DNA of 7,564 nt from an uncultured archaeon (GCA_938017915.1 CALIKW010000086.1:1-7564), one strand, 5' to 3'; numbered from the stretch's first letter, positions 1-5,662 are shown. Notes: a model not told the origin generated them from the sequence alone. Translations and numbers: made by a program.

Positions 1-309
1 CATTTTCCTGAATTAGGAGGATATAGGAAAGAAGGATATGAAACATTTTCTAAAACAGAGGAGTTTTCAAAAAGTATAGAAAAACTCTTGAAAATAATTG
101 ATGAAAAAATTGCTGGAATATTGTGCAGCGAATATTTGTGGTTCAGATGTCATAGAAGATATATTGCAAACTACTTGGCAAAAATTGGATATGAAGTTAT
201 TCATATTTTTGATGTAGAAAAAATACAGAAGCATAAGCTTAAAGATAAGGACGTGGAAGAAAAAATGAAATTAATAATTTACTGTGATAAAAGAGCTAGA
301 AAATTTTAA
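1..309 (+). CDS. DUF488 family protein, 3' portion (5' end outside window)
   Basis: The reading frame is open from base 1 to the TAA at 307-309, giving 102 residues that lack the true start. A TTG at 88 could be mistaken for a start, but the frame upstream of it is clearly coding and carries family motifs. Visible signatures are LGGYR (residues 5-9), LCSE (41-44) and CHRRY (50-54), followed by an 'IGYEVIHIF' strand. This is the usual end of DUF488 proteins, where a Cys-x-Glu and a Cys-His-Arg motif are separated by a short loop. The molecular function of DUF488 is not established; the conserved Cys/His/Arg residues suggest a small-molecule or nucleic-acid-related enzyme, but that is inference. 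The gene converges on tfb with only 17 bases between stops. Family assignment is fairly secure; function is unknown. Confidence 0.82.
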   Translation, partial: HFPELGGYRKEGYETFSKTEEFSKSIEKLLKIIDEKIAGILCSEYLWFRCHRRYIANYLAKIGYEVIHIFDVEKIQKHKLKDKDVEEKMKLIIYCDKRARKF

Positions 310-326
310 CTGCTTAATTAATTAAA

Positions 327-1271
327 CTACTCTTCCTTAGCTTTCTTTTCGACTTCTTCCTCAATTCCCATCTTCTCTACTAATTCCTTATACCTATTAC
401 GAATAGTAACTTCAGTAATTCCAAAAATATCTGCTACTTCACGTTGAGTCCTTTTTTCTCCAACCAAAACGCAAGCAATATAAACAGCTGCTGCAGCTAT
501 ACCAGTAGGACCTTTTCCTCCAGTAATATCAAACTTCCTAGCCTTTTTCAAAATTTCCACAGCTTTTGCTTGGACTTTATCGCTCAACCCTAACATCGAA
601 CAAAATCTTGGAACGAATGTAATAGGGTCTGCAGGGAGAATCCTTATTCCCAATTCTCTAGCAATATACCTATAAGTTCTCCCAATTTCCTTTTTCTCAA
701 CTCCGCTTGCCTCTGAAATTTCATCCAAAGTTCTTGGAGAGCCAAACTCCCTTGAGACTGCATAAGTTAAAGCTGCTATAACAGATTCAATGCTCCTTCC
801 TCTTACCAATCCTTTATTAACTGCCTCCTCATAGTACCTTGCTATCCTTTCATGAATAGAACGTGAGAGATTTAAGAAGGAAACAATTCTTTGCAATTCA
901 GAAAGAGCAAAGCTCAAATTTCTATCTTTTGACCTAATTAACCTCTTATGCCATTTTGTTAACCTATAATATTGAGCTCTCTTTTTCGCAGGAACCTTGT
1001 AGAGTTCGCCAACACCCTTTCCTATTTCTGTAGTTAAGCCTTTGTCATGCTTAGTAAAAGTTAGAGGAGCTCCACCCCTTGCCCTTCTTGACATTTGCTC
1101 AGAATCAAAAGCTCTCCATTCTTGCCCCACATCTATCATATCCTCTTTTATAATCGCCCCGCATGATTTACAAAACAATTCTCCCCTTGAAGGATCTTCT
1201 ATAATGTCGTAGCTTCCGCATTCAGAACATCTTAAAGCTCCTTTTTTCTTAACCTCTTTTTTTCTTGGCAT
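327..1271 (-). CDS. tfb: Transcription initiation factor B (TFB, TFIIB homologue)
   Basis: This 314-residue protein is the archaeal TFIIB homologue. It binds the TBP-TATA complex and the BRE element and recruits RNA polymerase. The N-terminal zinc ribbon has its four ligands at C15, C18, C34 and C37. It is followed by the B-reader/B-linker region (GQEWRAFD at 49-56, then RRARGGAPLTF and HDKGLTT around 62-81). Two cyclin-like repeats occupy roughly 119-210 and 213-298. The second ends in a helix-turn-helix (GITEVTIRNRY) of the kind that reads the BRE. Length is normal and no intein is present. The ATG at 1269-1271 is preceded by an AGTGAT Shine-Dalgarno-like stretch three bases away, which supports the start. 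The acidic/lysine C-terminal tail is unremarkable. It is transcribed divergently from the ribbon-helix-helix-like gene across a 106-bp spacer. Archaea often carry several TFBs; whether this is the only one cannot be told here. Confidence 0.97.
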   Translation of the reverse strand: MPRKKEVKKKGALRCSECGSYDIIEDPSRGELFCKSCGAIIKEDMIDVGQEWRAFDSEQMSRRARGGAPLTFTKHDKGLTTEIGKGVGELYKVPAKKRAQYYRLTKWHKRLIRSKDRNLSFALSELQRIVSFLNLSRSIHERIARYYEEAVNKGLVRGRSIESVIAALTYAVSREFGSPRTLDEISEASGVEKKEIGRTYRYIARELGIRILPADPITFVPRFCSMLGLSDKVQAKAVEILKKARKFDITGGKGPTGIAAAAVYIACVLVGEKRTQREVADIFGITEVTIRNRYKELVEKMGIEEEVEKKAKEE

Positions 1272-1377
1272 TTTATCACTTTTTAGTAAATATTCAAAGC
1301 GAAAGATTAATAAAATTATATATCGAAAAGTATTTAAAATTAACGTTTTTAAAGTTTATAAGTTTATATAAAAAGGT
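1272..1377. promoter_or_regulatory. Divergent promoter region between tfb and the RHH-like gene
   Basis: This 106-bp spacer carries signals for both directions. On the + strand a BRE-like CGAAAA (1324-1329) precedes a TATA-like TATTTAAA (1331-1338), predicting a start of transcription near 1360 and a leader of about 17 bases. On the - strand a TATATAAT-like stretch (around 1315-1325) predicts a tfb leader of about 20 bases that would contain the AGTGAT motif. A perfect tandem 8-mer, AAGTTTAT twice (1352-1359 and 1360-1367), lies over the predicted + strand start. These are visual matches to archaeal consensus elements; no transcription data support them. Confidence 0.5.
1352..1367. repeat. 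Perfect tandem 8-mer repeat AAGTTTAT x2
   Basis: Two head-to-tail copies of AAGTTTAT lie directly next to each other, ending ten bases before the ATG of the ribbon-helix-helix-like gene. In such AT-rich DNA this can arise by chance. Its place over the predicted transcription start makes it a candidate operator for the downstream DNA-binding-like protein, which is inference. Confidence 0.45.
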
Positions 1378-1584
1378 ATGGAAAAAATAAAATTTGAGCT
1401 TGAAGAAGAAATTTACAATGAAGCTGTTAGATTAAGAAGAAAATTTTTCTCAAGTTTTAATGAATTAGTTAGAACAAGTATTAAGGAGTTGTATGAAAAG
1501 AAAATGGGGAATTGGCCTCCAATAAAAGAGAGCGTTTATGATCATATTCTAAGAAAAAGGTTGGAAAAATTAAGAAAATCATAA
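1378..1584 (+). CDS. Small ribbon-helix-helix-like protein (CopG/VapB-type fold likely)
   Basis: This 68-residue protein reads as one beta strand (KIKFELE, 3-9), a helix (about 10-22), a short turn (FSS, 24-26) and a second helix (FNELVRTSIKELYEKK, about 27-42). That is the order of ribbon-helix-helix DNA-binding proteins and VapB-type antitoxins, in which the strand pairs between two subunits to read the DNA major groove. A charged tail (43-68) follows and could be a partner-binding arm. No toxin gene lies beside it: the nearest PIN protein, 1867-2340 on the other strand, is Nob1 with a zinc ribbon rather than VapC. The ATG is preceded by AAGGT with no spacing, so the start rests on the fold beginning immediately after it. 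It could be a solitary regulator, an orphan antitoxin or an autorepressor. The fold call is based on pattern only. Confidence 0.62.
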   Translation: MEKIKFELEEEIYNEAVRLRRKFFSSFNELVRTSIKELYEKKMGNWPPIKESVYDHILRKRLEKLRKS

Positions 1585-1609
1585 TTTATTTAAAAATCTA
1601 AAGCTAATT

Positions 1610-1870
1610 ATGAAATCTCAAGCAGCCCTTCTTTTCCTTTTTATGTTAATACTCTTTTTTCTAACAATATTCTTCCTTTTCTTTTGGAGACAATCTTCAC
1701 CCACAGGTGTTTTTGAGTGCGAGTGTGATATTCCGCAATATGGAAAAAGGGAAGTTTTAATTACAGTTCAAGTAAAAGGGGAAGAATGGGCTGCTAAATC
1801 ACTTTATCCAACAAACATAACTTTAAACATACTTGGCTATTCTGTTCCATGCATTTGCAAAAGCTATTAA
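1610..1870 (+). CDS. Small membrane-anchored protein with two CxC motifs, function unknown
   Basis: I do not recognise this 86-residue protein. It starts with a long, very hydrophobic segment (about 5-26, rich in Leu and Phe), best read as a signal anchor or single membrane helix. A soluble part of about 60 residues follows, predicted mostly beta. That part carries two CxC motifs, C37-x-C39 just after the membrane and C81-x-C83 near the C-terminus, which could bind one metal or form two disulphides outside the cell. There is one N-glycosylation sequon (N69-I-T71). No clear Shine-Dalgarno precedes the ATG. A TATA-like TTATTTAAAA (1586-1595) lies in the 25-bp gap after the RHH-like gene, somewhat close for a leaderless start. 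The stop overlaps the nob1 stop by four bases in a convergent arrangement. Coding is supported by the clean domain-like architecture; function is open. Confidence 0.7.
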   Translation: MKSQAALLFLFMLILFFLTIFFLFFWRQSSPTGVFECECDIPQYGKREVLITVQVKGEEWAAKSLYPTNITLNILGYSVPCICKSY

Positions 1871-2340
1871 ATTTTTATTTTCTTTGCTATTTTTGGCTTT
1901 CTTTCTGTTTTACTTCCGCATATACTACAAATCTCATCCTCAGAAAATCTTTTGCAATTCCTACAATATTTTCCCCAAACTATGAATTTTGAGATTTTTT
2001 TGTTAAAGATGGAAATAAATTTTATCCCCAATTTCTTAGCAACATTTTGTATATTCCTATCATCTGAAATTATTGTACAATTTTCTTCTCTTGCAAGAGC
2101 AAGAACTTTAAGGTCAGTGCTTGAAAGCTTTTCTATATCTCCTGTTTCCGTAGCAATTCTTTTAACCTCTTCCAAGAATTTTTCCTTTGGTTCTTCGACT
2201 TTTAAGTTTAAAGCAGAGAGCTTTATTCTACTTATTTTATCTTTAACTTCTTCCAAAACCTCCTCTACACTTAAAATCTCATTAAAACTTCTAAAATCGT
2301 TTAAGTATATTATTGCAGAAGTGTCCAAAACTACTTTCAT
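1867..2340 (-). CDS. nob1: Endoribonuclease Nob1 (PIN domain plus zinc ribbon)
   Basis: This 157-residue protein matches archaeal Nob1, the PIN-domain endonuclease that cuts the 3' end of the small-subunit rRNA precursor. The PIN core shows VVLDTSA (3-9) with catalytic D6, an acidic cluster EEVLEEV (26-32), STDLKVLAL (74-82) with D76, and ISDDRNIQNVA (91-101) with D93/D94. A zinc ribbon follows with ligands C126, C129, C138 and C141, then a basic tail. The zinc ribbon and the overall length separate Nob1 from VapC toxins, which lack it. A TATA-like AATTTAAAAT (reverse strand of 2361-2370) is centred about 26 bp before the ATG, overlapping the upstream stop codon. Nob1 may therefore have its own leaderless transcript as well as reading through from the OB-fold-like gene 28 bases upstream. 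Its neighbourhood of translation genes fits ribosome maturation. Confidence 0.92.
   Translation of the reverse strand: MKVVLDTSAIIYLNDFRSFNEILSVEEVLEEVKDKISRIKLSALNLKVEEPKEKFLEEVKRIATETGDIEKLSSTDLKVLALAREENCTIISDDRNIQNVAKKLGIKFISIFNKKISKFIVWGKYCRNCKRFSEDEICSICGSKTERKPKIAKKIKI
1871..1886 (+). terminator. Possible T-rich transcription terminator
   Basis: Immediately after the stop of the CxC membrane protein the + strand runs ATTTTTATTTTCTTTG. Archaeal RNA polymerase commonly stops at such oligo-T stretches. The same bases encode the Lys/Ile-rich tail of Nob1 on the other strand, so the T-richness may simply reflect that sequence. Confidence 0.3.
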
Positions 2341-2360
2341 ACTTTTAAATAAAACCTTTG

Positions 2361-2370
2361 ATTTTAAATT
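2361..2370 (-). promoter_or_regulatory. Candidate TATA box for nob1
   Basis: Read on the - strand this is AATTTAAAAT, centred about 26 bp upstream of the nob1 ATG. That is the spacing expected if transcription starts at or next to the start codon. It touches the stop codon of the upstream OB-fold-like gene. There is no good Shine-Dalgarno close to the ATG, which agrees with a leaderless mRNA. Confidence 0.4.
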
Positions 2371-2701
2371 ATCCTATGTAAGATTGTTCAGGAGCACTAA
2401 CTTTAACTTTTGGTCTCTTCCTGAAAAACTCCTTATAATAGCTCCAAATTTTTTCTCCCTTTTCGCCTGGAATGATTTTAATTATTATTTCTTTAGGCCT
2501 GAATGGTTGCTTTTCTGTAGGATTGTAATCTATCAAAACTATATCACCAACTTTAACCTTATCCTTAATTCTTGGATCAACAAGGTAAGTTATTATATTT
2601 TCGTCCCAAGTCTCAACAACAGCTTGGACAGAAAGGTCTGAGCTCTCTGTATCTTTTTCTGAAAGAACTTCCAATACTCTTCCTACATGATAGTAAACCA
2701 T
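2369..2701 (-). CDS. Small OB-fold/beta-barrel-like conserved archaeal protein, function unknown
   Basis: I do not recognise a named family for this 110-residue protein. The body looks like a small beta barrel: VGRVLEVL (6-13), VQAVVETW (25-32), NIITYLVD (35-42), VKVGDIVLIDYNP (49-61) and EIIIKIIP (about 71-78). This pattern, with 'VGDIVLID' before the last strands, resembles OB folds such as the one preceding the AAA module in proteasomal ATPases, but there is no ATPase here. A basic, aromatic stretch (YYKEFFRKRPKVKV) and a flexible end follow. The C-terminal residues are Tyr-Ile-Gly, the same three that end the PAC2 protein in this window. It is encoded 28 bases upstream of nob1 and divergent from aIF2-alpha by 63 bp, so a role in translation, ribosome assembly or proteolysis is plausible but unproven. 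The ATG is preceded by a weak AGGGA. Confidence 0.72.
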   Translation of the reverse strand: MVYYHVGRVLEVLSEKDTESSDLSVQAVVETWDENIITYLVDPRIKDKVKVGDIVLIDYNPTEKQPFRPKEIIIKIIPGEKGEKIWSYYKEFFRKRPKVKVSAPEQSYIG

Positions 2702-2764
2702 TTTTTCCCTATTTTTAATTAATTTTCAAATTTATTAATTCGCTTTATAATCTATATAGAGAAA
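2702..2764. promoter_or_regulatory. Divergent promoter between the OB-fold gene and aIF2-alpha
   Basis: The two ATGs are separated by 63 bp. A TATA-like TTTATTAATT (2731-2740) is centred about 30 bp before the aIF2-alpha ATG. On the other strand it reads AATTAATAAA, about 34 bp before the OB-fold gene, so a single box could serve both directions. The OB-fold gene also has a short AGGGA before its ATG. Assignment is by eye from spacing and composition. Confidence 0.42.
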
Positions 2765-3538
2765 ATGCCAAGGAAAAAGGGCTTACCTGAATGGGGTGGA
2801 TTGGTAATTTGTAAAGTTAAAAGAGTTACTCCTTATGCTGCGTGGTGCGATTTGGAAGAATATCCTGGCATAGAAGGGATGATTCATATAAGCGAAGTTG
2901 CTGGGAAGTGGGTTAAGGATATAAAAAAATTTGTAAAAGTTGGAAAGCAGTACGTTGCAAAAGTTGTTAAAATAGATTATCAGAAAAATTTTGTAAATTT
3001 AAGTCTGAAAAGAGTAAACGAAAGGGATGAAAAAGATAAGTGGAACGATTTTAGGAAAGAGGAAAGGGCAGAGAAAATTCTTGAGCAAGTAGCAAAGGAG
3101 TTGAATAAGAGCTTGGACCAAGCTTATGAAGAAGTTGGATTTGTTTTGCAAGAAAAGTTTGATAGCCTTTTTTCTGCTTTTGAAAGTATTTCGAAAGATG
3201 AAAAAATCTTAGAAAAAATTAACATAGAAGAAAAATGGAAAAAGGCATTGCTCCAAACTATCAAAAAAAGTTTTAAGGAAAAGGAAGTGGAAATAAAAGC
3301 AGAAGTGGAAATAAAAAATTTTTCTAGTAACGGGATTGAGAGAATAAAAAAAGTCCTAACAAATTTAGAGGAAAATTTTGGTTTGGAAATAGCTTACATA
3401 TCAGCTCCAAAGTATATAGTTAAAATCAAAGGGAAAAACCCAAAAAAACTTGAGAAAAAAATGACTGAAGCTTTGGAATTTTGTATTAAAGAAATTAAAA
3501 AGCTTAATGGTATGGCTTCTTACAAGATGATAAGATGA
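2765..3538 (+). CDS. Translation initiation factor aIF2 subunit alpha
   Basis: This 257-residue protein is the alpha subunit of archaeal IF2, which with beta and gamma brings initiator tRNA to the small ribosomal subunit. An N-terminal S1-type OB domain spans about 9-84, with the typical '[12 protein letters not shown]' (35-46) and '[18 protein letters not shown]' endings. A helical domain follows (about 86-170). The C-terminal alpha/beta domain (about 172-257) contacts the gamma subunit. S43 lies in the HISEVA loop that corresponds to the region of the regulatory serine in eukaryotic eIF2-alpha, but the local sequence is of the archaeal type. Length matches the family. The start is set by the immediate S1 domain and the TATA spacing. 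Its TGA overlaps the ATG of nop10 in an ATGA, indicating translational coupling. Confidence 0.96.
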   Translation: MPRKKGLPEWGGLVICKVKRVTPYAAWCDLEEYPGIEGMIHISEVAGKWVKDIKKFVKVGKQYVAKVVKIDYQKNFVNLSLKRVNERDEKDKWNDFRKEERAEKILEQVAKELNKSLDQAYEEVGFVLQEKFDSLFSAFESISKDEKILEKINIEEKWKKALLQTIKKSFKEKEVEIKAEVEIKNFSSNGIERIKKVLTNLEENFGLEIAYISAPKYIVKIKGKNPKKLEKKMTEALEFCIKEIKKLNGMASYKMIR

Positions 3539-3687
3539 AGAAATGCTTGGATTGCAAAATTTATACTTTCAAGGATTCTTGCCCTAAATGCGGTAAAAAA
3601 ACCACTAACCCAATTCCACCGCCATTTTCTCCTGAAGATAAATACGGAAAATATAGGAGAGAGCTTTTGAAAGAAAAAGGAATTTAA
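3535..3687 (+). CDS. nop10: H/ACA ribonucleoprotein component Nop10
   Basis: This 50-residue gene encodes the small structural subunit of the H/ACA guide RNP, which with Cbf5, Gar1 and L7Ae makes pseudouridine in rRNA. A zinc ribbon is formed by C4, C7, C16 and C19. It is followed by the family's proline-rich linker ([12 protein letters not shown], 24-35) and a short helix ([13 protein letters not shown], 37-49). Length and motif order are those of archaeal Nop10. Its ATG overlaps the aIF2-alpha stop by four bases. The aIF2-alpha/nop10 pair, commonly followed by a PAC2 gene as here, is a known conserved archaeal arrangement. It is short enough to be skipped by automatic gene calling. Confidence 0.96.
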   Translation: MKKCLDCKIYTFKDSCPKCGKKTTNPIPPPFSPEDKYGKYRRELLKEKGI

Positions 3688-3699
3688 AAGAAATCACAA

Positions 3700-3720
3700 A
3701 ATACAAATTAATTTAAATTA
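3700..3720 (+). promoter_or_regulatory. Candidate TATA region for the PAC2 gene
   Basis: The 43-bp gap after nop10 is almost pure A/T and contains AAATTAATTTAAATTA within 3705-3720. Its left half sits about 26 bp before the ATG at 3731. No Shine-Dalgarno is visible before the ATG, which fits an independent leaderless start, although read-through from nop10 is also possible. Confidence 0.35.
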
Positions 3721-3730
3721 ATAATATATT

Positions 3731-4519
3731 ATGGTAACTCAAATAATCGAACTTGAAAAACCTAAGCTTAAAAATCCTATTTTTATAGAAGGCTTGCCAG
3801 GAGTAGGTAATGTTGGAAGAATTGCAGCAGGCTATTTGGCTGAAGAACTTAAAGCAGTTAAGTTTGCAGAATTACTTTCTTCTCATTTTATGCCATTCAT
3901 ACTTTTACATCAAAACAGTGTAGCACATGTTCTTAAAAATGAATTTTATTACTGGAAAGCCAAGAAAAAAGGGCAGAGAGACCTTATAATTTTAATAGGA
4001 GACTCCCAAAGCACTACACAAGAAGGTCACTATGAAATTGTTGAAACTATTTTGAATTATATTAAAAAGTTCGGCGTGAAAGAAATGTTCACATTAGGTG
4101 GTTTGAGCATAGGAGAGCAAGTTAAAGAGCCGAAGGTTGTGGGTGCAGCAAATGACGAAAGTTTAATTAAAAAATATTCAAAGTATGGAATAGACTTTGA
4201 TTCTGGGGGTAAAGTTGGTACGATAGTAGGAGCCTCAGGCCTTCTCATAGGTTTTGGAAAGTATCATGGGATAAAAGGAGTTTGCTTATTGGGAGAAACC
4301 TCTGGATTTCCTATAATTCCGGATCATAGAAGTGCAGAAGTTGTTCTCAAAGTTTTGATTAAGATATTGAATGTTCAAATAGATACATCAAAAATCGAGA
4401 AAAAAGTTAAAGAAATGGAAGAATTTATGAAAAAGATAGAAAGTGTAGAAATGAAAGCAATTTCTCAGCTGCTTAAAGCACAAAAACCAAAGGAAGAAAA
4501 GCTAACGTATATCGGCTAA
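3731..4519 (+). CDS. PAC2 family protein (archaeal proteasome assembly chaperone homologue)
   Basis: This 262-residue protein belongs to the PAC2 superfamily, related to eukaryotic proteasome assembly chaperones and archaeal PbaA/PbaB. The signature EGLPGVGNVG occupies 20-29, followed by alternating alpha/beta elements including LIILIGDSQ, FTLGGLSIGE and IVGASGLLIGFG, then GETSGFPIIPDHRSA. The last 45 or so residues form a charged helix, probably a coiled coil (about 218-250), with a loose tail ending in Tyr-Ile-Gly. Archaeal members have been linked to 20S core assembly or binding, but the substrate of this one cannot be read from sequence. Placement after aIF2-alpha and nop10 follows a widespread archaeal order. 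The tail shape, a flexible peptide with Tyr near the end, recalls C-terminal peptides that dock into the proteasome alpha ring; the classical HbYX motif, however, has Tyr as the penultimate residue and here it is third from the end. Confidence 0.9.
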   Translation: MVTQIIELEKPKLKNPIFIEGLPGVGNVGRIAAGYLAEELKAVKFAELLSSHFMPFILLHQNSVAHVLKNEFYYWKAKKKGQRDLIILIGDSQSTTQEGHYEIVETILNYIKKFGVKEMFTLGGLSIGEQVKEPKVVGAANDESLIKKYSKYGIDFDSGGKVGTIVGASGLLIGFGKYHGIKGVCLLGETSGFPIIPDHRSAEVVLKVLIKILNVQIDTSKIEKKVKEMEEFMKKIESVEMKAISQLLKAQKPKEEKLTYIG

Positions 4520-4520
4520 G

Positions 4521-4530
4521 TTTTTTAAAT
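4521..4530 (+). promoter_or_regulatory. Candidate TATA box for rps2, overlapping a T-run
   Basis: TTTTTTAAAT begins one base after the PAC2 stop codon and is centred about 27 bp before the rps2 ATG. The same six T residues could end the PAC2 transcript. No Shine-Dalgarno precedes the rps2 ATG, which agrees with a leaderless message. Confidence 0.42.
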
Positions 4531-4552
4531 TTTAAAACCTAAAATTCTTGTT

Positions 4553-5137
4553 ATGCCAAAACTTTTAGTTTCGAAACAAAAATATCTAGCTTCAGGAATA
4601 CACATAGGAATGAAAAGTAAAACAAAAGATATGGAAAGGTTTATTTATAAGGTAAGAAGTGATGGAGTTGCTACTTTAAATTTAAAAATTATAGATGAAA
4701 GGCTTAGAGTTGCTTCTAAATTTTTAGCAAGATCAAAAAAAATATTGGTTGCTGGAAGACTATTAGTAACTCACAACATAATTAAAAAATTTGCTGAGGC
4801 AGTTAATGCTTATGCTGTTGCTGGAAGGTTTATGCCAGGAAGCTTGACAAATCCAAGCTATCAAAAATTTTTTGACGTTGATGTAGTTTTAGTTACAGAT
4901 CCCTTAATAGATAAGCAAGCTGTTGACGAAGCAGTTAAAGCTAGAATTCCTGTAGTAGCAATTTGTAACACCTTTAACCAAACAAGGAATATAGATTTAG
5001 TTATTCCTGCAAATAATAAAGGGAAAAAATCTTTGGCAATTATATTTTGGATCCTTGCAAGGGAAATTTTAAAATTAAGGGGGGAAATAAAATCAGATTC
5101 TCAATTTAAGTATAAAATCGATGATTTTCTTGTTTAA
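4553..5137 (+). CDS. rps2: Small-subunit ribosomal protein uS2
   Basis: This 194-residue protein is archaeal uS2 (S2p/SAe type). The N-terminal GIHIGMKSKTKDMERF (15-30) and IIDERL (46-51) are family signatures. GRFMPGSLTNP (91-101) and the VTDPLID (114-120) strand are the most conserved core motifs. The following 'RIPVVAICNTFN' completes the Rossmann-like core. It is near the short end for the family, and the C-terminal tail is brief. In many archaea rps2 follows rps9, rpoN, rpoK and enolase; here it stands beside the PAC2 gene instead. Its last 32 bases overlap the 3' end of the winged-helix gene on the other strand. Confidence 0.96.
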   Translation: MPKLLVSKQKYLASGIHIGMKSKTKDMERFIYKVRSDGVATLNLKIIDERLRVASKFLARSKKILVAGRLLVTHNIIKKFAEAVNAYAVAGRFMPGSLTNPSYQKFFDVDVVLVTDPLIDKQAVDEAVKARIPVVAICNTFNQTRNIDLVIPANNKGKKSLAIIFWILAREILKLRGEIKSDSQFKYKIDDFLV

Positions 5138-5426
5138 TTTTATTTACCAACACTTTCTCAAATTGCCTTTTCTCTTCTCCTTCTCTTAAAGATACGAAAA
5201 TCTTTGAAGGATGCCATTTAAGCCTTTCTTCGTAAAGTTCAATGGCTCTCTTAATTTCAATTATTCCTAAATCACACATTTCTCTTACTCTTTTAATTAA
5301 AGCAGTTTTGCTAATTCCCAACTTCTTGTAAAGTTCATCTAAGGATGCATAGTTCTTTCCTCTTAAATATTCAAAGATTTTTCTTACGCGCCAATCTTCA
5401 GCTAACGAATAAAGTTCTTCCTCCAT
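5106..5426 (-). CDS. Winged-helix DNA-binding-like protein
   Basis: This 106-residue protein has an N-terminal winged-helix pattern: a first helix (about 8-22), then SLDELYKKLGISKTALIKRV (28-47) as the helix-turn-helix. It continues as GIIEIK (54-59), with a probable wing in the following residues up to IFVSL. The C-terminal part is highly charged. It could be a local transcription regulator; no ligand-binding domain or metal site is visible. It is unlikely to be a shadow of another gene because most of it lies where no other frame is coding, and it has a sensible ATG with an AT-rich box about 27 bp upstream. Its 3' end runs 32 bases into rps2, so the two transcripts are complementary there. 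It is divergent from secG. The family is not identified. Confidence 0.72.
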   Translation of the reverse strand: MEEELYSLAEDWRVRKIFEYLRGKNYASLDELYKKLGISKTALIKRVREMCDLGIIEIKRAIELYEERLKWHPSKIFVSLREGEEKRQFEKVLVNKIKQENHRFYT

Positions 5427-5483
5427 TTTTTAGAATTACTATTCAACTTTAAAAATAAAAATCTTGAAGTATAAAAAGAGATT
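5427..5483. promoter_or_regulatory. Divergent promoter between the winged-helix gene and secG
   Basis: Only 57 bp separate the two ATGs. TTTAAAAATA (5448-5457) is centred about 31 bp before the secG ATG and, read as TATTTTTAAA, about 27 bp before the winged-helix ATG. One box could therefore be used in both directions. A second A/T element, TATAAAAAG (5470-5478), lies too close to the secG ATG to act as its TATA box with normal spacing. Confidence 0.4.
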
Positions 5484-5642
5484 ATGGCAAAAGAAAAGAT
5501 TTATCTACCAATGGGGAGTGGAGGGTTACTAAGATATTCTGAAGAAGGAGAAGAACTTATAAGGATTAAACCAAAGCAACTTGTCTTCATTTCCGTAGGA
5601 ATAATAGTTTTTGAATTAATCTTGAACTTATTCTTTGGATAA
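5484..5642 (+). CDS. secG: Preprotein translocase Sec61-beta/SecG subunit
   Basis: This 52-residue gene encodes the small beta subunit of the archaeal SecYEG channel, which exports proteins across the cytoplasmic membrane. The hallmark is a Gly-rich stretch followed by a Leu-Arg-Tyr turn, here LPMGSGGLLRYSEE (8-21). IKPKQLVFISVG (28-39) then leads into a single C-terminal membrane helix (about 33-51). Order and size are those of archaeal Sec61-beta. The protein is tail-anchored with the N-terminus inside. It is too short for many gene callers. No neighbour has a Sec role; the gene may be transcribed alone, since the next gene has its own AT-rich box. Confidence 0.94.
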   Translation: MAKEKIYLPMGSGGLLRYSEEGEELIRIKPKQLVFISVGIIVFELILNLFFG

Positions 5643-5650
5643 GAGTAAAA

Positions 5651-5662
5651 TTAATTTAAATT
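5651..5662 (+). promoter_or_regulatory. Candidate TATA box for the endonuclease IV-like gene
   Basis: TTAATTTAAATT is centred about 25 bp before the ATG at 5681, in the 38-bp gap after secG. A short GGGA (5675-5678) stands two bases before the ATG, too close for a normal Shine-Dalgarno. This would be the promoter of the whole right-end run. Confidence 0.42.

Noticed and set aside
88..309. A 73-aa gene starting at TTG 88
   Set aside because: The frame is open and coding-like up to base 1 and carries DUF488 motifs before this codon, so TTG 88 is an internal leucine.
310..326. TTAATTAATTAA palindrome between the DUF488 and tfb stops
   Set aside because: It is short and easily produced by chance in such AT-rich DNA. 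It has no T-run or stable GC stem to make it a convincing terminator.
1867..2340. VapC toxin paired with the nearby RHH-like protein as a VapBC module
   Set aside because: The PIN protein has a C-terminal zinc ribbon and a basic tail as in Nob1, lies on the opposite strand, and is separated from the RHH-like gene by another gene.
1952..2641. 229-codon open frame on the + strand across nob1 and the OB-fold gene
   Set aside because: It is antisense to two well-supported genes, its product is a low-complexity Phe/Ser/Leu-rich sequence typical of the complement of Lys/Glu-rich coding, and it shows no domain pattern.
1271..2779. Identical MPRKK start of TFB and aIF2-alpha
   Set aside because: A five-residue Lys/Arg-rich start is common in archaeal information-processing proteins and the downstream sequences are unrelated.
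4057..4248. Short - strand frame inside the PAC2 gene
   Set aside because: It is a complementary shadow of the conserved PAC2 coding sequence with no start context.
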